A stretch of 64,000 nt of DNA from Aricia agestis. Lineage: Eukaryota > Arthropoda > Insecta > Lepidoptera > Lycaenidae. Both the position numbers and the translations under genes were made by a program. The DNA is taken from contig NC_056423.1 of assembly GCF_905147365.1 (NCBI RefSeq), positions 11,264,501 to 11,328,500 of the forward strand. Direction: 5' to 3'. This document shows positions 1 through 8,207 of this stretch, piece after piece. Each line of letters starts with the position of its first letter. The stretch's first letter is position 1. The notes beneath the pieces were generated by a model. The model did no database searches, was not told the DNA's origin, and was given only the letters and a program-made list of their open reading frames with translations.

Positions 1-390
1 TATGGATCTCAACAACTTAGTATATCCGAGGAAGACAGTGGGACAAATCGCCCCACCATCCACGCTCTCAAGAAGGAACCAGCCGAAGCAGCAGCCACCG
101 CAGTCGAGAAAAACCTGTCAGGACAATCGACCTCAGAAGGGCCAAACAAAGGAGAAGGGTCAGTCTCCAGTCAGAGAGAGACCCTCGCAGCAATAGGAAG
201 GCTGGAAGACCCGATCAGACAGCCAACCTCTACAGCAGTTAAAGCAAGAGGATTTGATATAAATCCCTCAGTACAACCCCAACCCTGCGTCCCCGGCCTA
301 TCTGGTCTCACAATAACCACCAAGACATGTCAAACAACATTAGATGGGAGCAAGTCAATAGTAGAAGAGATGTCATACGATACACTGTGA
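1..390 (+). CDS. Uncharacterised retrocopied gene, C-terminal part (copy 1)
   Basis: These are the last 129 codons and the stop of the protein seen whole at 20636-21808. The reading frame is already open at base 1, so the start lies upstream of the window. This part is the low-complexity, Ser/Thr/Pro/Gln/Glu-rich tail. It is followed by a short 3' UTR, an AATAAA signal and nine A residues (437-445). An ATG at position 2 opens a different, 64-codon frame, which is a shadow. Function is unknown. Confidence 0.6.
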   Translation, partial: YGSQQLSISEEDSGTNRPTIHALKKEPAEAAATAVEKNLSGQSTSEGPNKGEGSVSSQRETLAAIGRLEDPIRQPTSTAVKARGFDINPSVQPQPCVPGLSGLTITTKTCQTTLDGSKSIVEEMSYDTL

Positions 391-445
391 TGAACTAAAG
401 CATATGTCTCTAGCCCTGTAAATTGAACAATAAATCAAAAAAAAA

Positions 446-1778
446 GTTAGTTGAAAAAGATGCCGAAGTTAATAATTAAATAAAGGCTGGTTTTAACAAA
501 TCTGGACTGTACCCTGTTGATCCCAATCGTCCTAAATCAAGGCTACCCCAACAAGTGACTACCAGGCCCGAAGCAGAAATAGAGGATGCTGCATCTACAG
601 CTATAACTAATATGTTAATGGAAATACGAAGCCCTTTAGTCATAAAAGATAGAACGAGACGAAAGAAGAGATTTATTGTTGAACCAGGTAAGAGCGTAAC
701 TGCAGAAGATTTAAGTAAATATCAGAATGAAAAATCAGAACTGTCAAAAAGAAAGAAAACGTCAAATAAAAAAACAGAAATTTCTAAAACGTCAAGAAAA
801 AAATACGAAAATCTTCTTCAAAGTCAGAACCAGAACAGACGCAGCTAATACCAGATCAGACAGAGTCGATGCCAGACCAGACGCAGGGGATACTAGATCC
901 ATATTATGTTGATCCAATTCCAGACCCCTCTGGGTTATGTAACACAAACAATACAGATAGTGAAAAGTCCGTTGAAGAGGTTCATGTTCCTGTTTCCATA
1001 AGATCAACTGAGGGTAAAGGAAAAGGTGTAGGAAAAAAAACTAAACCTAAAGTAATCGAAAAACCGTTAAATGAAGAAAAACCTAACAAAAAGAGAGCCA
1101 AAAAGAGGAAATCAAAGGATTCATCTACTACTAGCATTTCGGACTGCGATATTATGAGTACACACAATGATTCCGACATAGATGACTGTGTTAGTGACGC
1201 AGAGGATGATGAATTTGATTTTGCTTTTGGGTCTAATTTAGAAAATAAAACTAAGACTGCAGATAAGACTGATTTAATTAAAACAAATGAAGAGACTGAC
1301 TTAATTCCAAATGCCAAACACTTTGCTAGTCAAATATTTAATACTGACGTACACTACGAACATCATCGTGAAGACGAGCTGATCATAAATCAGGACCACT
1401 CACATTCAGTTTGCGATGAAATGACGAATATCACAGAAAATTTCGAACACCATGAATCTCATTTGGTTATTAGCGATGACCCTCTATATAATGAAGGTGA
1501 TTTCGTTTTGGTGCGTTATTTTATTAAAAAGACTTGGGACATATTATGTTGGAAATGTTCAAGAAATTAACAAAGAAATTAGCGGACGATATAAGTACAC
1601 CGTAGTTTTCTTCAAAACTGTAAAAAATCCTCGTCTAGCATTTCGTAGGACAAGATTGATTGATCGTGATATTGTTGACGATTTGTCTATAGTTAAACAA
1701 ATATTCCTAAAAGAATCTTCATTCAACCGAAATGAGCTCCTTTTAGCTCATGAGAGTGATATAGTGTATTTTGAATAG
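446..1778 (+). pseudogene. Tigger/pogo-like transposase, 3' half (copy 1)
   Basis: This is the C-terminal part of a DDE transposase whose 5' half lies upstream of an inserted gene (compare 19486-20603). The frame beginning at 444 runs LVEKDAEVNN, then an in-frame TAA at 477-479, then AGFNKSGLYPVDPNRPKSRL, which matches the GF-x-GLYP-D-x-LP block that follows the DDE core in pogo/Tigger proteins. A stop at 846-848 forces a frame change to the 869-1570 frame, a Lys/Glu/Asp-rich linker. Another shift near 1520-1550 leads to a GDFVLVRY/YYVGNVQEIN C-terminal domain that ends with TAG at 1776-1778. With at least two frameshifts and one nonsense codon in this half alone, the gene is dead. Confidence 0.75.
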
Positions 1779-1798
1779 GTAAGTGTTTTTTATGTATA

Positions 1799-2117
1799 GT
1801 ACGGGAGCCCTAGAACATTTTTTTTTTATTACTATTAAGCGAATTTTTTGTGAGATTTCATCCGGAACCCTAACAAGCTGATTTTTTTTGTATATTGATA
1901 GGTTAATAGTTATATAATTTAAGAGTAACATTGTCCTATAAATAGAACAATCCATATTTTAGGACCATCAAGTCAAAGTATGTAATACTTTCTATTTCTG
2001 TTAGCTACCACTTTCAAGATTTTTTGCAGATAAAAATGTTGTTCGTCTTATCAAAATGAAGCTACTCACAAAAAATTAGCTTGATAGTAAAAAAAAATTG
2101 TTCTAGGGCTCCCGTAC
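1799..2117. mobile_element. MITE with ~55-bp terminal inverted repeats (copy 1)
   Basis: The left end GTACGGGAGCCCTAGAACA and the right end TGTTCTAGGGCTCCCGTAC (with one extra T in the homopolymer boundary) are inverted repeats. The similarity continues inward for about 55 bases, including TTTTTTGTGA against TCACAAAAAA. TA dinucleotides flank it (1797-1798 and 2118-2119), as expected for Tc1/mariner-type target duplication. It is 319 bp and has no ORF, so it is a non-autonomous element. It sits 20 bases after the transposase stop codon. Confidence 0.85.
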
Positions 2118-2221
2118 TAGTATTGAAAGTCGATGAATGTAGTTTTAATAAAATGTAGGTATCTAGTGTAAAAAAAGTTATTATGCCAAACATATCACTG
2201 AGCAGCGGCTGTGTTTTCGGG

Positions 2222-2289
2222 TAGGTACAAACTACAAAGTAATATTTTATTAAGAAATAGGTACAAACTACAAAGTAATATTTTATTAA
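2222..2289. repeat. Two 32-bp direct repeats abutting piggyBac-1 (copy 1)
   Basis: The same 32 bases occur at 2222-2253 and 2258-2289, separated by four bases. The second copy ends exactly in the TTAA (2286-2289) used as the piggyBac-1 target site. No third copy is seen after the element. Confidence 0.9.
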
Positions 2290-2564
2290 CCCTTTCACGC
2301 ATATGGGACACATTTGTCCCCACAACATTTTTACGATTTTCTGGAGTACTGGCCAACTAAAACCTTATGTAGATATATTTTTTTATAATTAATGATACCT
2401 TTTCTAATTTACGCGCTGGCAACACTAAAAAAAAAACTATCTGTCAAAAATATCACACGCGCGAAAAGTGCAAATTTTTTCCGCCATAAATATTTATTGA
2501 TTTAAATTTTATTTATCCTAAGTGACTTTTTACGGCTATTCTTTTCATATTATCTTATTCATTG

Positions 2565-2757
2565 GTAAGTACAGTTATCGTTTTATTGGATGTATGTGGC
2601 TTTTTTGAGTAAAATAATGCATTTTATCTACAAATACACAAAGGGACGCGGGTGTCCCTATATGCGTCATAGGAAACTTTTTGATTGAATTTATAAAAAT
2701 GTTTACATGGCTATATTTAGTATTTTATCGTGCTAATTTTATTGTATGTTATTACAG
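2565..2757 (+). other. Predicted 5'-UTR intron of piggyBac-1 (copy 1)
   Basis: A strong donor (GTAAGT at 2565) and an acceptor (TTATTACAG ending at 2757) bracket 193 AT-rich bases directly before the ATGATG start. Splicing would join a short untranslated exon to the coding exon. The acceptor placement favours translation from 2758 rather than from the ATG at 2746, which would lie in the intron. Confidence 0.55.
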
Positions 2758-4527
2758 ATGATGTCTTCGAACAGATTCAAAGTATTTGAGCTTCAGGAAG
2801 ATGTTGTTTTTCAAATCCTTACGGCTGACAACAGCGACGACGAGGACGGTTTGCTTCTTGACGAAGAAGACCAAAGTTTTTTAGCGCAAGATATGGAGGC
2901 AGGAATATCGACAACTGAAATAGAGCCCAGCACAGCGCCTCTAGAAGACAATAATATTATATTTTCTAGTCAGGAATCCAGTACGCCGAGAGCTGCAGCT
3001 GTAGCTCCTTCTTTCAACTGGCGCAAAAACTCTTATTCGCCACGCTGTTTTTCGGAGATGGCAGATTATAACTTCGGTGAAGTCCGTATATTTGATCTGA
3101 ATAGTAATATAGAAATATCACCTGTGAAAATTTTCAACGCAGTTTCAGGTTTTGATAAATTGATAGACGATATTATTATTCCTGAATCCATGCTTTACGC
3201 ACAACAAAATGGCCGTTCCTTTAGTTTGCGCAATGAAGAAGCTAAAGCTTTCTTGGGAATGAATTTCATAATGGGATATCATTCCCTGCCTACATTCAGG
3301 AGCTATTGGTCTACAGATCCTGACATGGGCGTCCCTTATATAGCTAATATAATGACAATAAACCGCTTCGAGGAAATACGCAGGAACTTACATTTGAATA
3401 AAAATTCAAACCAACCAAGTTGTGCAGATCCCAATTATGACAGGGCTTACAAAATACGCCCTATTCTAGATCATTTCAATCGAACTTTTCAAAGTGCTAT
3501 GTCGAATACAAAAACCCAGGCAATAGACGAACATATGATCAAGTTCAAGGGTCATAATATAATGAAACAGTATGTCAAAAACAAACCCATAAAGTGGGGT
3601 TTCAAAATGTGGTGCAGGGCGGACTCTTCTACAGGTTATTTATTTCAATTTGATTTGTACACAGGAAAGAAAAAAAGCGGCACTGAAACGGGATTGGGTG
3701 AATCGGTAGTTTTGCAATTATCAGAAGGTTTGCAGGGTATCGGGTGTGAATTATACTTCGATAATTTTTTCAATTCCCCTAATCTTCAATACAACTTGGC
3801 GACTATGAATATAAAAGCTTGTGGGACAGTGCGTTCAAATAGAAAAAATATACCAAGCAATATTCCGATTGACAAAAATATGAATCGTGGGGACATTTTT
3901 GCGACAAGCAGCAATGGCATATCTTTTGTAAAATGGATGGATAACAAAGCTGTATTTTTATTGACTAACTTTTTATCACCTGTACCGACAACGACAGTAA
4001 AAAGGCGCGTGCAAGGGAAAACTGAAAAGATCAACGTAACTTGTCCTGAAATGATATCAAAATATAACAAGCATATGGGAGGGGTAGATTTGATGGATCA
4101 GAGAAAGGTTTGTTACGAAGTTGATCGAAAAGCCAAAATAAAATACTACCTAAGAGTGTTCTTTGATTTATTAGATATTGCGATGAATAATTCCTACGTA
4201 ATTTACTGCAAGTTACACGAAGCAAAACATATCGAAGGAAGTCTACTTTCAAGTCTAGAATTTCGTCAAGTAGTGGCTCGTTCACTCATTGGTAGTTTCT
4301 CGTCGCGACAACGAGCTTTGTCAACTGTAGTCATGACAAAAAAACGAATTACTTATTCACAAAAACGCGGAACACCTTCGCATGTAATGGTGAAAGTAAG
4401 TAATAGGAAAAGATGCGTGCAATGTGCCAAAAGTCACATTGAAAATCGCACAAATAATACATGTCCCACGTGTAATGTACATTTATGTTTCACAGCAGAA
4501 CGGAACTGTTTTCTTGCCTTCCATTAA
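2758..4527 (+). CDS. piggyBac transposase, intact, 589 aa (copy 1)
   Basis: This is a cut-and-paste transposase of the DDE_Tnp_1_7 family, which excises and inserts DNA at TTAA. The N-terminus is acidic (DNSDDEDG, DEEDQ), as usual. Numbering from the alternative ATG at 2746, the three catalytic aspartates lie in AIDEHMI (D261), LYFDNFF (D339) and GGVDLMDQ (D448). The C-terminus has a Cys/His zinc-binding module (RCVQC, H, CPTC, H, C, C; residues ~557-593), the family's typical DNA-binding tail. Length matches the family (~560-620). The start at 2758 was chosen because a splice acceptor ends at 2757. No frameshift or nonsense codon is present. Confidence 0.93.
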   Translation: MMSSNRFKVFELQEDVVFQILTADNSDDEDGLLLDEEDQSFLAQDMEAGISTTEIEPSTAPLEDNNIIFSSQESSTPRAAAVAPSFNWRKNSYSPRCFSEMADYNFGEVRIFDLNSNIEISPVKIFNAVSGFDKLIDDIIIPESMLYAQQNGRSFSLRNEEAKAFLGMNFIMGYHSLPTFRSYWSTDPDMGVPYIANIMTINRFEEIRRNLHLNKNSNQPSCADPNYDRAYKIRPILDHFNRTFQSAMSNTKTQAIDEHMIKFKGHNIMKQYVKNKPIKWGFKMWCRADSSTGYLFQFDLYTGKKKSGTETGLGESVVLQLSEGLQGIGCELYFDNFFNSPNLQYNLATMNIKACGTVRSNRKNIPSNIPIDKNMNRGDIFATSSNGISFVKWMDNKAVFLLTNFLSPVPTTTVKRRVQGKTEKINVTCPEMISKYNKHMGGVDLMDQRKVCYEVDRKAKIKYYLRVFFDLLDIAMNNSYVIYCKLHEAKHIEGSLLSSLEFRQVVARSLIGSFSSRQRALSTVVMTKKRITYSQKRGTPSHVMVKVSNRKRCVQCAKSHIENRTNNTCPTCNVHLCFTAERNCFLAFH

Positions 4528-4810
4528 ATTTTACATTATAGTAAGTAAATAACTTAAATAAATCTTTTTTTTCGAAATCTGAGTTTCATTTCGGAATAAA
4601 AGTGATGTAAGTATTTTTTTGCGATACATTGAAAAATGTACTACCTTCACGCATATAGGGACATCCGTGTCCCATTCAAAAAAATATAAAAATATTTATA
4701 ATTGTCATGTAATATATTACTTTTATGTTCAATTAGACCAAAATAAATAAATATAAACAAATAAAATCATATTTACTCTTTTGGACTTATTATAAACGTG
4801 TAAGGGTTAA

Positions 4811-5823
4811 GGAATACTTTTTGCCCGGATCGGCAATTTGTATGGGTACGACGACGGATTTTTTTGAGTTCCCAGCATTGTTCTCATAGAAAAGGTTGTT
4901 CATTTTGACGGGCTCATTTGATGGTTTTAAGGATAACGATGTTCACCCTAACAACCTGTATATTAGAAAAAAATATTTTTCAGCATTTTTTGACAGTTTC
5001 TTCATATTATGGTTGTTGTATTCTAATTACCTAACAGAAGGTTTTAAAGATAGCATTTAACATGACGGCTAACAAGCATTACTATTTCTTACCTGATAAG
5101 TTTGAACTTGTTTAATAAAATAAATTAGTAATTGTTACTTCAAAGTTTTATTAAGAAGTATTTGAGTTGTTTTTTTTAGATGATTGTTTAATTTTTATAT
5201 TTATTTTGTTTTTTTTTATAATTATTTATTTACCTATGTGCCATAATTTAGTGTAAGTACCTAAGGGTAAATGTTAACTATCCAAACTGTTTCCATAAAT
5301 ATGAGACATTATTATAGGTGTTGTTTGTAGTAAGTAATTATAATGTTTGTTTTTTTTTTTTTTGAGGAAATTATTGTTGTTGTTCTCACATTTTTCACTA
5401 CAACGTAGTTCTATTGTTCTATATTTTTATATTGTTTTTTTTTTTTTATTTATTATTTAGATTAATAAAAAACGCGTCATTCATTTTATATTTTAGGTAC
5501 ATAGGCAACTTAAGGTAAATAGATAAAATCATAACTATACTGAGTCAAAATCTGTGCCATTTAGAATACATAAGTTTATAACATATTGTAATTAAGGAAC
5601 TATTGCTAATACTGTATAAAAATTGTATGTTCTGTATTTAGGGGAAAAGAGACTGCTAGCCCTAACTACAGGTTTCCTAACCTATATAGGGTAGCAGGCG
5701 CTTCACCTCACTTGATTTTTATGTAGTGTCTAATAATTATTTTTTTTTTTTTTTTTTTTTATTTAGCTACCTACCCTTAAATTGTTCCAAATATATCCCA
5801 CATACTTCACTAAAACTATAAAG
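4811..5823. other. Unassigned AT-rich stretch (copies at 26229-27241 and 47637-48648)
   Basis: No credible ORF and no recognised element was found. It has several T-runs, the longest at about 5739-5760, followed by ATTTAGCTACC. That could be the poly(A) tail of a minus-strand retroelement remnant, but no coding sequence supports it. It may be older, diverged insertion debris or the 3' flank of the Tigger element, whose right terminus I could not find. Confidence 0.4.
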
Positions 5824-6235
5824 CAATCAAATCAAATCAAATCAAATCAAAAATATTTTTATTCGGAGTAATTTTTTTACAAAAACTTTACCGAACGTCG
5901 ATACTACGGTGCCTACCACCGGTTCGGGAACTAACCCGGCGAGAAGAACCGGCGTAAGAAACTCGCACGGGGCCATCTTTTACTAAAAAGATGGAAAATT
6001 ACAATTTAAAACATATACAGTACAACACGGTCACATTAAACACCTGACCGTTATTTGAAGCATAATAATTGAGATAGGCACTTCCGTTTCCGCAGATTTT
6101 ACCTCCTTTTCTTTCCTGAATGTTGGTAGCTCTGTCAACCTTGGCGCCATCATCGAGCAGGTAGTGGGAGAATTCCCGCTCAACTATGATCATTGGCGTC
6201 TTGTTTTCCGCACCGCACAGACGTGCTTAGAAGCC
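5824..6235 (-). mobile_element. 3' end of a non-LTR retrotransposon or SINE, minus strand (copy 1)
   Basis: Read on the minus strand, the stretch ends with a CGGTTCTTCTCGCCGGGTTA-type segment, an AATAAA signal and a (TTTGA)n tail of about four to five units (plus strand: TCAAATCAAATCAAA at 5826-5850). A pentamer tail after a polyadenylation-like signal is typical of lepidopteran CR1/Jockey-group 3' ends. A 64-codon minus ORF (5999-6193) is open but unassigned. The 5' limit near 6235 is approximate and no clean target duplication was seen. Confidence 0.55.
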
Positions 6236-6361
6236 ATTGCTTATTATACCTCCTTATTATATAACTCTTAGTTGTATAAATTACTTAAAATTTAAAAAGT
6301 GGCATAATTTCAGTGTTGCAATTTAACCGTTTTTTTAAAGTGTTGTGATATTTCACGTAAG

Positions 6362-6362
<1 letters not shown>

Positions 6363-6422
<60 letters not shown>
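6363..6422. repeat. (TA)30 microsatellite (copy 1)
   Basis: Uninterrupted TA dinucleotides, 30 units. The same locus has 25 units in copy 2 and 60 in copy 3, making it the fastest-changing marker of the array. Confidence 0.97.
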
Positions 6423-6426
<4 letters not shown>

Positions 6427-6592
6427 ATACTTTAATCTTAAAACAAAAGTGAATATTTTGTTTTAATAACGATTTTATCGTTCGTAATTCGTATCGTTAT
6501 TTCAGTAACGAATTTACATTTGAATTTTATTTTCAATTTCAAATATTTGTAATTTTCTTTTGTTCTTTCCTAGGTTAAGGTAGCTATTTAAA

Positions 6593-7456
6593 ATGGATAA
6601 AGGAAATGAATTCGATAATGACGTTTCGGTAGTGACACCAGCTGCTAATGATTTGAAATCATCCGGTAACGGGGTTACTAAAAAGCCTTATTTTCGTGCA
6701 AGGTCATCTAGTAGCAGTAGTTCCACAAGTGATTCAAGCTCGTCATCGACTTCTATTTCACACAGCAAACGTAAATCGAGGCGCCGCCGCCACAAAAAAA
6801 GGGGGGGGCAAATACAGACAGCGCCGTGACGACCTTTTGGCTAAATTAACGCAAGAGGTTAAGGAACTTAACAAAAGGGTTAATTCTTTTGACGAAAACC
6901 GACCTGTTTTTCAAGGTCATGCAGACGATTGTTGTATCGACGACAATGTCAGTCGAGAATTATATTGCGAATCAAATGAAAACGCCTTATGCGAATCTGA
7001 AACGACCGTTAACAATTCTTTACAACCGAATTTTGTGTTTGAAATTGAAACAAAGCTTAAAGAACCTTCCGTTCCTAAAACTTCTCCAGAGTTTTTAGCG
7101 ATATTAAATGATATTCAACATTTTAATACTAACGAATGGTCGGAAGTTCGTTATTCCGAAGTTCAAAAATCTTATATTCACACTCCAGGTTTCATCGATT
7201 TAGAGGTCAATGATGAGGTTAAAGATTTCGATTTTCTAAAAAATTTATCTCATGTGGACAAAGCATACGCGGCATTATCATATTGTGTACTGAAGCAGCG
7301 CGAAGCTTTGCAATCTGCTCTTAAGAAATTATTGCAATGGTCGCACAGTTCAAGTTTGACCCCTGAAGGTTTAAATGAAACCGTTAACGAATTGTACGTT
7401 CGTTTATCATCGTTCGTTGGTAATGATATATCGGTAACGAAATTAATGTCTGCATA
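6593..7456 (+). pseudogene. DIRS-like retrotransposon Gag fragment, frameshifted (copy 1)
   Basis: The first frame starts MDKGNEFDNDVS, runs through a Ser tract (SSSSSSSTSDSSSSSTS) into a basic stretch (KRKSRRRRHKK) and stops at 6827-6829. The other frame takes over at the A7-G8 run near 6795-6808 and continues RRDDLLAKLTQEVKELNKRV, then FEIETKLKEPSVPKTSP and PGFIDLEVNDEVKDF. From memory of lepidopteran DIRS-like Gags this order (Ser-rich, basic, coiled coil, TKLKEP-(A/S)-(I/V)PKT) is characteristic; no database was consulted. It ends where non-LTR sequence begins, near 7430-7457. Tyrosine recombinase and reverse transcriptase of a DIRS element are absent, so it is a truncated remnant. Confidence 0.6.
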
Positions 7457-7840
7457 GATGATCAACAAATCCGTGATGTTTTCCGTTTAAAAACTAAAAA
7501 AGAACAAAATATTATTGTTGATTTTACGACCGTTATCCAGAAAAACAAAATTTTATCATCATTCAAATCATATAACAAAGTAAATAGAGCCAATAAATTA
7601 TGCACAACACACTTAAAAATTGAAGGAGAGTCGAAACCAATTTTTGTGACAGAATGTCTGACCCAAAATACCAAGAGACTATACTACCTAGCAAGAGAAT
7701 TTAGCATGAAGCACGCATATGCTTACTGCTGGACAGCCCATGGGAAAGTATACCTGCGCAAAAAAGAAGGAGTCCCCTGCCGACGTATTTCATCAGAAAC
7801 GGACCTAGACAATCTTATTCAATCGCCTGATATAGTATGA
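7457..7840 (+). pseudogene. Non-LTR 1 ORF1, C-terminal fragment (copy 1)
   Basis: 127 codons open to TGA at 7838-7840. The segment DDQQIRDVFRLKTKKEQNII and the later YYLAREFSMKHAYAYCW, KVYLRKKEGVP match the C-terminal domain of lepidopteran non-LTR ORF1 proteins that resembles the baculovirus FP C-terminal fold (Tyr-Leu-A-R, then aromatic/Trp, then V-x-(V/L)-R-K). ORF1 proteins bind RNA and act in the ribonucleoprotein. The N-terminal coiled coil is missing, so this is a remnant. Confidence 0.6.
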
Positions 7841-8207
7841 CTATTTAGATTTCTTCTGTATTTTAGTTATAAAAAAGTATCTCTAATGTTAATTGATATT
7901 ACTTATAATAACTTGCCTGCATTTCATATTATGTACCTACATTTAATTACTTTAACTAATATTATCTATTGGTTGTTAGTAAAAAAACTAAATTTATTAT
8001 CATGTTTCACACAAACGCTATGTACAAATAATAATCTACACTCTCACAAACTAAACACAATTATAAACTCCACATCTAAAGAATGTACCCTACCTAAATT
8101 GCTTGACATATTATCAAAATATTATAATTATTATTGTATACGTCTTTCTAATACAGTGTGTAAGTGGCCAAACCTATTTTGTATGTTGTCTCTACCTCTA
8201 AGTGTAT

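Larger units (their letters stand above)
2290..4806 (+). mobile_element. piggyBac-1, complete element with intact transposase (copy 1)
   Basis: TTAA target duplications flank it at 2286-2289 and 4807-4810. The left terminus CCCTTTCACGC pairs with the reverse complement of the right terminus, CCCTTACACGT. A subterminal motif with core CACGCATAT-RGGGAC and an internal GGGACA/TGTCCC palindrome occurs at 2296-2320, inverted at 2643-2667, and at 4648-4673. The element is 2517 bp and carries a single spliced gene. An AATAAA signal lies near 4557. Ends, target site and ORF are all intact, so it could be autonomous; activity is not shown. Confidence 0.9.

Noticed and set aside
982..1317. Minus-strand 111-codon ORF
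   Set aside because: It is the antisense of the Lys/Asp-rich linker in the Tigger-like transposase; its Ser/Leu/Val composition is what the complement of such codons gives.
2062..2328. Minus-strand 88-codon ORF
   Set aside because: It spans the MITE end, the 32-bp direct repeats and the piggyBac terminus, so it crosses unrelated elements; its internal peptide repeat is only the DNA repeat.
5824..5850. CRISPR-like or satellite repeat from the CAAAT pentamers
   Set aside because: It is a short pentamer tail of a minus-strand retroelement next to an AATAAA signal, without spacers.
8202..8207. GTG start for non-LTR ORF2
   Set aside because: GTG is not a normal start in a eukaryotic gene; in-frame ATGs at 8208 and 8229 are preferred.
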